A stretch of 64,000 nt of DNA from Rhodohalobacter mucosus (GTDB lineage Bacteria; Bacteroidota; Rhodothermia; Balneolales; Balneolaceae): contig NZ_QGGB01000005.1 in the NCBI RefSeq assembly GCF_003150675.1, positions 434,001 to 498,000 on the forward strand, read 5' to 3'. The translations under genes were made by a program, and so were the position numbers. The notes under the pieces are model-generated. The model saw only the letters and a list, made by a program, of their open reading frames with translations. It ran no database searches and was not told the DNA's origin. Positions 17,793-26,452 of the stretch are shown here, piece by piece. The number at the start of each line of letters is the position of its first letter. The first letter of the stretch is position 1.

Positions 17793-18452
17793 CTATAGTG
17801 TAAACAGGATTCCGACAAAAATATTCTGTGAATCAATGCCGGGATTTGTTTCTCCCGTATTGCCATTCGAAAGATGCTTCAGCTTGTAGCCGCCTTGAAG
17901 CGCCATGTTCTCGCCTGCCTGATACCGATAACCTATTCCAGCAGCCAGCATATAATTAAACCTTGTACCGGTAACTGTGGGAAATACCCTGTCGAACACC
18001 AGAAAGCCGGCTGAAGCAGTTAAAAATAGGCCGCTGGTTTTTTTTGAGAGCGGAATATCAAAATTGGCTGGGATTAACCCCAGTCCGAACACATTCTCTC
18101 TTGGCCCGTTTGCTCCGTCAATTGGATAGCGGATCCAGCTCGACACAATCAGGTCGGTTGAGATACGTACCGGCACCTTTCCCAGGGTCACTTTTGTGTG
18201 CTGGTAGGATAGCATGATCTGAGACTGACGAGTATTTCGCACTTTACCCCAGGCTTTGAAGGAGTTGGGCGAATAATTTCCGGTTATACCGAAAGCAGGC
18301 CGGAACAGCTCTTCCGGCGAACTCTGACCTTCCTGAGTTTGTGCGCTTGTTTTAACCGAAAAAAGAAATGTAATGATAATCAGGCAGCAAAAATGAACAG
18401 CACACTTCAAAATCACACTAATTTTGATTCTTTGAGTGCACGTACCAGGCAA
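17793..18452 (-). CDS. Acyloxyacyl hydrolase, PagL-like lipid A deacylase
   Basis: PagL-type outer-membrane enzymes remove the 3-O acyl chain of lipid A. The C-terminus ends with the family signature GGYKLKHLSNGNTGETNPGI as KLKHLSN (His193, Ser195) and TNPGID, then the closing strand IFVGILFTL. The N-terminus has a signal ending TSAQ. The called start overlaps the previous gene by 35 bases; a GTG at 18416, just after that gene's stop, would also give a good signal (MILKCAVHFCCLIII...). If active, the enzyme would be in the barrel of the outer membrane. Confidence 0.8.
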   Translation of the reverse strand: MPGTCTQRIKISVILKCAVHFCCLIIITFLFSVKTSAQTQEGQSSPEELFRPAFGITGNYSPNSFKAWGKVRNTRQSQIMLSYQHTKVTLGKVPVRISTDLIVSSWIRYPIDGANGPRENVFGLGLIPANFDIPLSKKTSGLFLTASAGFLVFDRVFPTVTGTRFNYMLAAGIGYRYQAGENMALQGGYKLKHLSNGNTGETNPGIDSQNIFVGILFTL

Positions 18453-18744
18453 CAGCCCATATGTAAACCCAGAAGGCTGCCGTTACGTAAAACTGTCCGG
18501 TTATCAGAAATGCGATATTCAGGAAGTGCAGCAGATGATACACCCAAACCGGAGCATCAGAGACCTTTTTTTTGGTAATGGCTCTGAAGTTAGAGCTTAA
18601 GAGTGTAAACGTACGGGCCAGGGCCATCAGGCCGGTATATATAAAGACGATATATTCCAGATGATAGTCTGACTCAAAAAAGACAACGAATGCAATGACC
18701 AGGGTGGCCAGGATATCAACTGCCGATTGTTTTAGCCAATGCAT
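18418..18744 (-). CDS. Small four-helix membrane protein, function unknown
   Basis: I do not recognise a named family for this 108-residue protein. It has about four membrane helices: VDILATLVIAFVVFF, LEYIVFIYTGLMALA, WVYHLLHFLNIAFLIT and AFWVYIWAVAWY. It ends in a short polar tail. It lies between the cold-shock gene and the PagL-like gene, which it may overlap at its end. Aromatic residues are abundant in the last two helices. Confidence 0.65.
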   Translation of the reverse strand: MHWLKQSAVDILATLVIAFVVFFESDYHLEYIVFIYTGLMALARTFTLLSSNFRAITKKKVSDAPVWVYHLLHFLNIAFLITGQFYVTAAFWVYIWAVAWYVHSKNQN

Positions 18745-18765
18745 AGGAGAGAGGGGAGAGCGGGA

Positions 18766-18792
18766 AAAAGAAAAGGCACCGGGGGTGCCTTT
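18766..18792 (-). terminator. Rho-independent terminator of the cold-shock gene
   Basis: On the minus strand, 7 bases after the cold-shock stop, AAAGGCACC and GGTGCCTTT form a perfect 9-base stem with a three-base loop (18772-18792). It is followed by a T-rich run (TTCTTTTT). This is the strongest terminator in the window and separates the cold-shock gene from the small membrane-protein gene. Confidence 0.9.
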
Positions 18793-18798
18793 ACAGGA

Positions 18799-19011
18799 TT
18801 ATTGAATTTCAATGACTTCCTTAGCCTGAAGTCCTTTATCACCTTCTGCAATAGTGAACTCCACTTTCTGACCTTCCGTCAGTTTTCGAAATCCATCAGA
18901 TTGAATTTCTGAGTAGTGAACAAATACGTCTTCACCACCATCTCTTGTGATAAAACCGTACCCTTTACCATTGTGAAACCATTTTACAGTTCCAACTTCT
19001 CGAGTTTCCAT
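18799..19011 (-). CDS. Cold-shock domain protein (CspA family)
   Basis: The 70-residue single-domain protein binds single-stranded RNA and DNA and can melt RNA secondary structure. RNP1 is KGYGFITRD and RNP2 is VFVHYSEI; the first strand [15 protein letters not shown] and the closing strand [11 protein letters not shown] are typical. A terminator follows and a promoter-like sequence lies upstream, so it is probably monocistronic. The gap of 124 bases to the upstream gene could hold a leader. Confidence 0.95.
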   Translation of the reverse strand: METREVGTVKWFHNGKGYGFITRDGGEDVFVHYSEIQSDGFRKLTEGQKVEFTIAEGDKGLQAKEVIEIQ

Positions 19012-19084
19012 ATGTCAATCCCAACTTAGTTCCCATTGATAGTTATAACAGCTTGATCCATGAATGAATCATCACCATCGTGGG

Positions 19085-19116
19085 CTAAAATACTTTGTTC
19101 GGACCTTTTAAGCAAT
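19085..19116 (-). promoter_or_regulatory. Candidate promoter of the cold-shock gene
   Basis: Read on the minus strand, ATTG (19113-19116) is followed after 20 bases by TATTTTAG (19085-19092), close to the Bacteroidota TTTG / TAnnTTTG pair. It leaves a leader of about 70 bases. Both boxes have one mismatch. Confidence 0.35.
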
Positions 19117-19135
19117 AAACATTGAAAAACTGGCC

Positions 19136-19729
19136 TCATAGTACATCAACCTGATCTATGTAAACAATCTGATTGTGATCTAACCTCTTGTTTTGTTTGG
19201 AAAAAGATGACTTCCAGAACAGGTCGGCACGATCATTAATGTCTACGATATATCCGCTGATTGTGACAAGGTGCCCCTCGCGAATTTCAGCCAGCTTGTT
19301 TTTTATCTCTTCATTGGCCGGAACGGCATGCATAAAAAGAATCTGCTGTCTGATCTCGTTTAAGGTAAGGGGAGGACGAATGACTTCTACTTTGAAGTCG
19401 CGTTCATTAATCGGAGTTTGCACCTGGCTCAGGATTCGTTCATCCGACATGTCGCCCCATCCCAATACAAAATCGAAAGGCGCAAGCTGGTTTTTCTCGT
19501 CAAGCCAGTATGTTCGCTGCGACAATACACGGGATGTAGCCTCAATTTTATAACTTGGCTTCAGCGTGTAATGCTGCATCTCTATACCATTGTGACGAAC
19601 CACCTGAACGACAGATGGACGGTCGGGAGCGATTACGCCGGGACCGTGTTTAACGGGTCTCTGGTCCCACATAAAGTAGGAAACCAGTACCACCAAAATG
19701 AGAGAAATATGTTTTAACATGACTACCAC
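19136..19729 (-). CDS. Conserved exported hypothetical protein (GWGxMSD type)
   Basis: The 197 residues begin with a signal or anchor helix (LKHISLILVVLVSYFMW). The body has the stretch YKIEATSRVLSQRTYWL, then APFDFVLGWGDMSD, and near the end VTISGYIVDI followed by WKSSFSKQN. I recall proteins of unknown function in proteobacteria with the same order of motifs (RVLS-R-Y, GWGxMSD, HLIPA, L-SG-L-V, SSLSR). Here MHAVPANEEIKNKL fills the HLIPA position. The role is unknown; it is likely periplasmic or membrane-anchored. Confidence 0.7.
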   Translation of the reverse strand: MVVMLKHISLILVVLVSYFMWDQRPVKHGPGVIAPDRPSVVQVVRHNGIEMQHYTLKPSYKIEATSRVLSQRTYWLDEKNQLAPFDFVLGWGDMSDERILSQVQTPINERDFKVEVIRPPLTLNEIRQQILFMHAVPANEEIKNKLAEIREGHLVTISGYIVDINDRADLFWKSSFSKQNKRLDHNQIVYIDQVDVL

Positions 19730-19874
19730 ACATTAGATTACCCTTGAATTTACCCTGCTTACCAAATAAAGAAGAGGTCAGAAGTAAGTTGTTACAAAAA
19801 AAGCTAAGTGTGGTTTAAATTTTTCTCAGGAACCCCTCCTGCAGATTAGAATCTGTTTATTGATTGTATTGTTC

Positions 19875-21902
19875 TTAAAGCAGGTTTAACTGTATTCCGA
19901 TTGAAAAACTGCGGTCGCTGCCGGGTTCATAAAACCTGCCTCCGAAGGCGTTAACCGCAACCGAACCGTTATAGCGCTTGTCAAACAGGTTGTTCACTGA
20001 AATAAAGGGAGAGAAAGAGAATGTATCTGACACTCCATCGGCGCTGTACGACCATCTTAAATGAAAAAGGCTGTAAGGATCGTTCGTGGCGCTGTTTGCA
20101 CTGTTCACGCTGTATCTGCCAACCCATTCGTTGTCAAGGCTGAATGCATGATTACCGGGTCTGACGGTGAGACTTGCTCCGAAACGGAAATTGGCAACAC
20201 CCGGTACGTCATTACCGTCGAATTGGCCTTCGTTGAACTGCGCTTCCAGTAAATTAACCATTACCCTGGCTGAAATATGACGGGAAGGTTGATAGTAAAC
20301 AGCAGATTCAAGGCCATAGTGAAGGGTGCTGCCTTCATTTCTAAAATAGGTTGGTCCGTCGTCTGCAAGCTGAAAAGGCACAATCAGGTCATTAACGCGC
20401 ATTCCAAAAAATGTAAGGTCATAGCTGAACGCGTTCGTTTGGCCTCTGATACCGTTTTCAATGCTGACCGTGCGTTCAGGATCCAGGTTTTGATTGAAAC
20501 CGCCACTGCCGTTGGGACGATTCACGAGCTCGACAGTTGTCGGACTCTCAAACGCGGTGCTGAAATTGGCAAATATCTGTCCTCCCTGAAACAGGAATGA
20601 TAATCCGATACTCGGATTAAGTGCCAGAAATGAGCGGTCGCCTTCCAGTTCTGCTTCAAGTGTGCGATCCGCGCGAAATGTGAGCCTATCGAACCGCAAT
20701 CCTGCAGAAACCCTGAACTGATCTAAAATGGGAATTCCGGCTCTGAAAAATAGAGCTTGGTTGAGTACAATTTCATTTTGGTCAACTTCAACCGCCCCGG
20801 CCGGGCTTGTTTCCAGTCGGTCATCATCCTGAAATTTCAGCTCTGCTCCTGCATGCAGGTCAAATGCAAGGTCCTGAAACTCATATGAGGTTCTTAAACC
20901 GCCTGCACGGCGGTCAAGGCTTATCACTCCGAAGGGCAGAGGGTTGCTGACGTCACGGTAGGTTCCGTGCAATGTGATATCGAGGAGCCCCGAACTGAAG
21001 CTTTTAAGCCAGCTGGCGGATGCCATCAGCTGATCGAACTCCTTGCCAGCTGAACTCTCAACAAAATTCTGGCGGGCAGTTGTGGGCGAGTTCTCCGCAT
21101 CCTCCTTGGTCAGTGACCCGGGACTTTGCGCTTTGGGCATTCCGGCATAGGCAACCCTGAAACTTAGTGTACTGATAGGTGAAATAAAATAGTCGTTACC
21201 CAGGCTTGCGCGAAACATTCGTGCAGCGCTGTGATTTCTGTAACCTTCGGTTTCAAAGTAAGTTGCATATCCAAAAAGGCGGTTAGAATTGGTGGCTGCA
21301 TTCAGCTGAAGATCCTGTTTCAGTGTATAGTGAGATCCACCATAGGAACGATACTGAAACAAGGGAGCATCCGCCTGCGGTTTTGTGGAGAGATAGAGTA
21401 CTCCGCCGCTTGAATTACCCCAGAATGTGGAAGACGGCCCGCGGAGAAGCTCAATTCGTTTAACAACCGATGGATCTGCCATGTTCATGATAGTTTGGCC
21501 ATCAGCCACCGTTAACGGCATATCATCAAGAAGCACCTGCACCCCCCGTACCCCAAACTGGGACCTCCATCCCAGTCCGCGGATTGTCATACGTTCGCCC
21601 AGGGCATAATTTTCGCGGTTGCTGATAAAAACACCCGGCAAAGTGAAGGCAAGCTCATCCATCGTTTCTGCCGGACGCGATGCCAACTCATGGCCGCCCC
21701 TGATGTAGTAACTTAAAGAGAGCGGGGCCTCAGAAACGCTGATGGAGGAGTAGGCAGCCTCTACTTTTATTTCGTCAAGCTCAACCCTGAGTGAATCTTC
21801 TGCAACTACCTGTGCGTACACAAAGTGTGGCACACAAAGAATTGTAAGAAAAGCGAGCGCGGCTGAGAGCTGAACAAGTGATTGTCTGAAACCATTTTTC
21901 AT
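19875..21902 (-). CDS. TonB-dependent outer-membrane receptor
   Basis: The 675-residue protein has a signal ending VYAQ, a plug domain (ETMDELAFTLPGVFISNREN..., MTIRGLGWRSQFGVRGVQVLLDDMPL, VKRIELLRGPSSTFWGNSSGGVLYLST) and a 22-strand-type barrel. The barrel ends FSIGIQLNLL, with the terminal aromatic/hydrophobic strand typical of the class. The size fits siderophore, heme or vitamin transporters rather than the large SusC type, since no carboxypeptidase-like N-domain is present. The ligand is unknown. The gene is divergent from the DUF2752 gene, 49 bases away. Confidence 0.92.
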   Translation of the reverse strand: MKNGFRQSLVQLSAALAFLTILCVPHFVYAQVVAEDSLRVELDEIKVEAAYSSISVSEAPLSLSYYIRGGHELASRPAETMDELAFTLPGVFISNRENYALGERMTIRGLGWRSQFGVRGVQVLLDDMPLTVADGQTIMNMADPSVVKRIELLRGPSSTFWGNSSGGVLYLSTKPQADAPLFQYRSYGGSHYTLKQDLQLNAATNSNRLFGYATYFETEGYRNHSAARMFRASLGNDYFISPISTLSFRVAYAGMPKAQSPGSLTKEDAENSPTTARQNFVESSAGKEFDQLMASASWLKSFSSGLLDITLHGTYRDVSNPLPFGVISLDRRAGGLRTSYEFQDLAFDLHAGAELKFQDDDRLETSPAGAVEVDQNEIVLNQALFFRAGIPILDQFRVSAGLRFDRLTFRADRTLEAELEGDRSFLALNPSIGLSFLFQGGQIFANFSTAFESPTTVELVNRPNGSGGFNQNLDPERTVSIENGIRGQTNAFSYDLTFFGMRVNDLIVPFQLADDGPTYFRNEGSTLHYGLESAVYYQPSRHISARVMVNLLEAQFNEGQFDGNDVPGVANFRFGASLTVRPGNHAFSLDNEWVGRYSVNSANSATNDPYSLFHLRWSYSADGVSDTFSFSPFISVNNLFDKRYNGSVAVNAFGGRFYEPGSDRSFSIGIQLNLL

Positions 21903-21951
21903 AGTGAGTCGGAATCTTTAAACTGTTAGGGTATAAGCAGGTGATTACGTA

Positions 21952-22278
21952 ATGGTGAAATTTAAAGAATCGTTTGGACATATCTTCTTTTTACATTTTG
22001 AGTGGATTGCACTGGCGGGGATGCTGATCGCGGTAGTGACCATCGATCCAGACTCGGCAGCAGGCTTTTGCCTGATTGAGTGGACAGGAGTTGAACATTG
22101 TCCCGGAGAGGGCATAGGCAGATCCATGTCGAGTGCGATGAGAGGCGATTTTGTCAGATCCTTTCAGCTTCACCCGGCTGGAATTCCAGCTATAATTATC
22201 CTTACGATACGTATTGGAAGTATTTTTAACAGGAACAGTAAAATGAATAACAATAAGGAGTACCATGAAAATATTTGA
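21952..22278 (+). CDS. DUF2752 small membrane protein
   Basis: The 108-residue protein shows the DUF2752 layout: a first membrane helix (IFFLHFEWIALAGMLIAVV), then C-L-I-E-W-T-G-V-E-H-C-P-G, then RSMSSAMRGDFVRSFQLHPAGIPAII and a second membrane helix. The paired cysteines and the HPAG segment are the family marks. The usual CPxCG reads CPGEG here. Function is unknown. It overlaps the TM2 gene by 14 bases, so the two are translationally coupled. Confidence 0.8.
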   Translation: MVKFKESFGHIFFLHFEWIALAGMLIAVVTIDPDSAAGFCLIEWTGVEHCPGEGIGRSMSSAMRGDFVRSFQLHPAGIPAIIILTIRIGSIFNRNSKMNNNKEYHENI

Positions 22279-22609
22279 ATACCTGCCCGAGCTGGAGGGG
22301 GAAGAGGCCCTGTATATCCGGGAACTTATGGAACAAATGCACTCAGACAGCAGGGAGACGTTTGCTAAAATATACCGTGCAAGGCGTAAAGACCCCATTT
22401 TAATGCTCTTCTTGGCACTTATCGGCCTTTTTGGAATAGCGGGCATCCATCGGTTTATGGCAGGCCAGATCGGTATGGGAATTCTTTATGTATTCACTGC
22501 AGGACTCTGTGTTGTAGGTACGATCGTGGATATGATCAACTATAAGAATTTTGCGTTTGAGTACAATCGCAATGTAGCACTGGATATTGTTCAAGAATTG
22601 AATCTCTGA
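22265..22609 (+). CDS. TM2-domain protein
   Basis: This 114-residue protein has an N-terminal helical segment (EALYIRELMEQMHSDSRETF) and a TM2 domain: KDPILMLFLALIGLFGIAGIHRFMAGQ, then GMGILYVFTAGLCVVGTIVDMI. The Gly-rich loop with HRFMAGQIGMGILY is typical. The pairing with DUF2752 is recurrent in Bacteroidota in my experience, but no function is established for either. Confidence 0.85.
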   Translation: MKIFEYLPELEGEEALYIRELMEQMHSDSRETFAKIYRARRKDPILMLFLALIGLFGIAGIHRFMAGQIGMGILYVFTAGLCVVGTIVDMINYKNFAFEYNRNVALDIVQELNL

Positions 22610-22614
22610 CACCG

Positions 22615-23157
22615 ATGATTGACAGACAAACCTCTGAAGAGTTGCTGAATGAATGGATTGAGTCTGAAAATCTGCGTCACCACTCCCGGATGGTAGCCAT
22701 GGCGATGGAAGCCTATGCCAGGGAACTGGGAAAAGACGCCTCCGAAACGGATGTATGGTGGACCGCAGGCTTGCTTCATGATCTGGACTGGGAGAAGTAT
22801 CCGGACGAACACCCCAATAAGGCTACGGATGAAATACTGGCTGAACGCGGGTACCCCGACATCATTCTGGATGCTATAAGGGCGCATGCGCCGGAGCGGA
22901 CAGGCCGCTACCCGGAAACCGAAATTGAGCGGTATCTTTTCGCTTGTGATGAACTTTCGGGTTTCATGAATGCCGTTGCATTGATGCGTCCCAATGGGTT
23001 TTCTGATATGAAGGTCAAATCTGTAAAAAAGAAACTGAAGGATAAGCGTTTCGCCGAAAACGTGCCCCGTGATGATATCAAAAAAGGTGCTGAATTGATC
23101 AAATCCGAATTGAGCGATCATATACAGTTTCTGATAAATGTGTTTCGGGAGCTTTGA
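22615..23157 (+). CDS. HD-domain phosphohydrolase
   Basis: The 180-residue protein has an HD metal site: LRHHSRMVAMAMEA (His22/His23), LLHDLDWEKYPDEH with His55-Asp56, and RAHAPERTGRYPETEIERYLFACDEL. The combination resembles predicted HDIG-type hydrolases of unknown substrate. It follows the TM2 gene by 5 bases and may be in the same transcript. A nucleotide or RNA phosphate ester substrate is only inferred. Confidence 0.85.
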   Translation: MIDRQTSEELLNEWIESENLRHHSRMVAMAMEAYARELGKDASETDVWWTAGLLHDLDWEKYPDEHPNKATDEILAERGYPDIILDAIRAHAPERTGRYPETEIERYLFACDELSGFMNAVALMRPNGFSDMKVKSVKKKLKDKRFAENVPRDDIKKGAELIKSELSDHIQFLINVFREL

Positions 23158-23237
23158 CTGCAACCTTATCGGGGGTTCAGCGTAACAGCTACTATGCCGG
23201 TTTAAAAGGCATATAAACGTTTATCAACAGATTATTC

Positions 23238-24266
23238 ATGAAAAACAGACATTCAGCCATATCCCGCAGGGCGTTGCTGCCCGGCCTGCTGCCCGTCCTT
23301 TTCATCACTTCATCCCTGTTTACAGCCGGCAAACTGTCGGCTCAGACGGTTCTGGCCAAGACCTATCACACTGAGCATGCCAAGCTGACTGAATCGCACG
23401 ATCAGGATGAACCCTATATGTCCAGGTTTTTCAGTATCGAAGACAACCTGAACCTCACCGTCTATACGCCGAACGGGTCGGTTGAAGTAGCTGAAAATTC
23501 ATCGCTTGGGGGTGTGCAGGTAGACCTCTATGTAAAGCGGGAGTTTTCTTTCTGGAGAGGTGCGCAGAGCCTTGAGAACTACAGGATCATTATTGAACGA
23601 ATCAATAATGAGGTGATCGCGACTGTTGAAAACAAGGATACGGGTTCCAGAGTTAGGGCAGGTGATAATAATCAGTTCTCATTTCAGATTCAGGTACCTG
23701 AAAGGGGACAGATAAACGTAAGAACGATGAACGGGCCCATAAATATCGACGGTGTGAAAGGGAAACTCTATATTCAAAATCATGTCGGGGATATCACTGT
23801 TTCTGATTCGGACGGTGAGCTGAAGGTAGCTTCCACGACCGGAAATCTGGCGCTCAACCAGTGCAGGGGAAGCATTTTTGCGAAAAGCGTTACCGGTGAT
23901 ATATCTGCGATAAGCAGCGAAGGAGAACTCAGGCTACGGTCCGAATCGGGCAGCCTGAAAGCCAGTAATACCAGGGGAACACTGATAGCTGCAACCGTTT
24001 CGGGTAATATTGATTCGTCTTTTGAGAAGATTAAAGTTGGAGTCAGTCTTGAAACAGTGAATGGGAATATTGATTTGGCGCTTCCCACCGGGTTAGGTTA
24101 CACAATTTCTGCCAGGGGGATGAATTTTGATTTTTCTTCCATCCGAAGTTACGCCTCGGAGGAAAAATCGGAAATGATGTCAAGGTACATGATGATTCGG
24201 GGTGGAGAACTGCCCGTAAAACTATCCTCCGTATCCGGAAATGTTAAGGTAACTGAATCAGAGTAA
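23238..24266 (+). CDS. DUF4097 exported beta-strand protein
   Basis: A 342-residue protein with a signal peptide ending near SAQT. The body is a repeated pattern of short beta strands such as VRTMNGPINIDGVKGKLYIQNHVGDITVSDSDGELKVASTTGN, as expected for the right-handed beta-solenoid of DUF4097 (adhesin-like, LiaG-type). The regular turn spacing is visible over about residues 150-290. It ends 7 bases before the membrane phosphatase gene, so an envelope-sensing pair is plausible but unproven. Confidence 0.8.
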   Translation: MKNRHSAISRRALLPGLLPVLFITSSLFTAGKLSAQTVLAKTYHTEHAKLTESHDQDEPYMSRFFSIEDNLNLTVYTPNGSVEVAENSSLGGVQVDLYVKREFSFWRGAQSLENYRIIIERINNEVIATVENKDTGSRVRAGDNNQFSFQIQVPERGQINVRTMNGPINIDGVKGKLYIQNHVGDITVSDSDGELKVASTTGNLALNQCRGSIFAKSVTGDISAISSEGELRLRSESGSLKASNTRGTLIAATVSGNIDSSFEKIKVGVSLETVNGNIDLALPTGLGYTISARGMNFDFSSIRSYASEEKSEMMSRYMMIRGGELPVKLSSVSGNVKVTESE

Positions 24267-24273
24267 AAGACGA

Positions 24274-26421
24274 TTGGTTTCAAAGTTATTAATCATACTA
24301 CTGGCGTTCACAGTTCAGACCGGCGCAGAGGCCGATAGTGCTGAAGCTCAGGATACCCTGTCCATATCTGCGGATCAGGATTTTCCGATATCCCTTGAGC
24401 AGGATTTGTCGGATTCCCTGTTTTTCGGTTTGGATGAACTGGAGACCGAAATCGTAACAAATGAACAGCTCACCGACGACGACCGCATTATCTACATCAG
24501 GGATCAGTGGAAGTTCATGGCGGGCGACAATCGTGCCTGGGCTGCTGCCGGCTATGATGATTCAGGGTGGGACATTATTTCCACCAATCTGACATCGGCA
24601 GACCTCTCTTTTCTGGAGTGGGACGGTATCGGGTGGTTTCGGAAAGACCTCATGGTGGAACCGGAGCTGAGAGGCAAACCGGTTGCCCTGATTGTGGATC
24701 GCCATCTGGGGGCGTCCGAGGTCTATCTGAACGGGGAAAAAATCCTTGAGCTTGGAGAGTTTTCAATCTACCCGGAAGAGGTCGAAACCTACAGCTCAGG
24801 TGAGCCGCCGGTCATCGTCTTTTCAGGAGACTCACTTCAAACCATAGCCGTACGGTTTATCAATCCGGATTATGAGCAGACAAATGAACTGCTTGGAAAC
24901 AGCGGGTTCAGGTTCCTGCTGGGCGACTGGGAGCACCATCGGTCCGGAACCTACAACTTTGCCATTTTCTGGACCGGCAGCAATTTATTCTATATCGGAA
25001 TATTACTGGCCTTTTCCCTGATCCATTTCCTCATCTTTTTCTTCTACCCCGTAGAAAAGAGGAACCTCTATTTTTCACTCTTTGTGCTCGGTATTGTTCT
25101 TGTTTCATACCTGCTCTATCGCATAGAAATGAGCCGCTTTACAATAGATGTGATGGAGTACTATCGAATTATGATGATGGCGGAGGTTATGGTTCTTGTT
25201 TTAGCCGCGCGTTTCACTCACAGCCTCGATCCTGAGTCTTCCGGGTTCTATTCCAACATCGTTCTGCTGGCCGGGCTGGCTGTTACGGCACTCATAGCCA
25301 TTTTTCCCGGTACACTGATTTTTTTAAGGGATATCACCATATTTCTTCTGCTGATAGAAATTCTTCGCTCTCTTTTCATGATTCTCTACCGGAGAAAGAG
25401 CGGGGTCTGGATCCTGGGAAGCGGTGTGCTGATTTTCGTTTTGGGATTGATTGTCAGCATTCTGATCAACTTTGAGGTGATAGATGGCAGTGTCTCCTTT
25501 GTAAATATGGGAGCCTCAGGTGCCTTGATTTTTTCGATGTCAATCTATTTGTCAAGGGAATTTGCCGCTACGCAGAAAAAACTTGAGAACAAGCTTCTTG
25601 AGCTTCGCCAGATGTCGCAGAGGGCGCTTAAGCAGGAGAAGATCAGCAAGGAGCGCGAAATTGAGAAACGCCTTCTGGAAGCAGAAAACGAACGAAAATC
25701 CAATGAACTGGAAGAAGCGCGTGCTCTTCAGCTGTCTATGCTGCCCAAAAAGATGCCCGAAACAGAAAACTTTGATCTTGCCGTATTTATGCAGACGGCC
25801 ACTGAGGTTGGCGGAGATTATTACGATTACAGCGTTGACCAGGACGGATCGGTGGTACTTGCGCTGGGAGATGCCACAGGCCACGGGATGAAAGCAGGTA
25901 TTATGGTGGCAGCCGCCAAGAGCTATTTTCACAGTTTGGTTCACGAAACCGATACCCTAACCATGCTGAAACGCATGTCGGCCGGGTTGAAAAATCTGAA
26001 CATGAAACTGATGTATATGGGTTTAATTCTGGTGCACTGCAAAAAAAATAAGCTGGAGATTGCGGTTGCCGGAATGCCGCCCATACTGCACTACAACAGC
26101 AAAACACAGACGGTAAACCGTATAACCCTCAAAGGGCTTCCGCTTGGGGGAAAGGCAAAATTTCCATACAAAATGGAAGATCTGAAGGTGGAAAAAGGGG
26201 ATGTGCTTCTGATGATGAGTGATGGCCTGCCGGAGCTGTTCAATGCCGACCGTGAAATGCTGGGTATTGAGAGGGTGGAGGAGGTTCTTCAAAGCTCCAA
26301 TGGGTACAGTGCGGGAGATATAGTAACCCAACTCAAACAAAGGGCTGAATCGTGGTCCGGAGGACACTCACCCCACGATGATATCACCATGATGGTATTA
26401 AAAGTTCAAAAGTGTTTGTAA
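24274..26421 (+). CDS. Membrane-bound SpoIIE-type PPM serine phosphatase
   Basis: The protein has four parts. A signal peptide is followed by a jelly-roll carbohydrate-binding-like domain (about residues 70-210, with the sequence NRAWAAAGYDDSGWDII, then VYLNGEKI), a 7TMR-type membrane region (about 225-425), a charged coiled coil, and a C-terminal PPM/SpoIIE phosphatase. The metal site is intact: EVGGDYYDY, GDATGHGMKAG, MMSDGLPE and HDDITMMVL. RsbU/SpoIIE enzymes reset anti-sigma-factor antagonists, so a stress or envelope signalling role is likely. The start is TTG. No antagonist or anti-sigma gene is next to it. Confidence 0.85.
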   Translation: MVSKLLIILLAFTVQTGAEADSAEAQDTLSISADQDFPISLEQDLSDSLFFGLDELETEIVTNEQLTDDDRIIYIRDQWKFMAGDNRAWAAAGYDDSGWDIISTNLTSADLSFLEWDGIGWFRKDLMVEPELRGKPVALIVDRHLGASEVYLNGEKILELGEFSIYPEEVETYSSGEPPVIVFSGDSLQTIAVRFINPDYEQTNELLGNSGFRFLLGDWEHHRSGTYNFAIFWTGSNLFYIGILLAFSLIHFLIFFFYPVEKRNLYFSLFVLGIVLVSYLLYRIEMSRFTIDVMEYYRIMMMAEVMVLVLAARFTHSLDPESSGFYSNIVLLAGLAVTALIAIFPGTLIFLRDITIFLLLIEILRSLFMILYRRKSGVWILGSGVLIFVLGLIVSILINFEVIDGSVSFVNMGASGALIFSMSIYLSREFAATQKKLENKLLELRQMSQRALKQEKISKEREIEKRLLEAENERKSNELEEARALQLSMLPKKMPETENFDLAVFMQTATEVGGDYYDYSVDQDGSVVLALGDATGHGMKAGIMVAAAKSYFHSLVHETDTLTMLKRMSAGLKNLNMKLMYMGLILVHCKKNKLEIAVAGMPPILHYNSKTQTVNRITLKGLPLGGKAKFPYKMEDLKVEKGDVLLMMSDGLPELFNADREMLGIERVEEVLQSSNGYSAGDIVTQLKQRAESWSGGHSPHDDITMMVLKVQKCL

Positions 26422-26452
26422 CATTGAAAATCCTGTTTCGTAGAGATTACAC

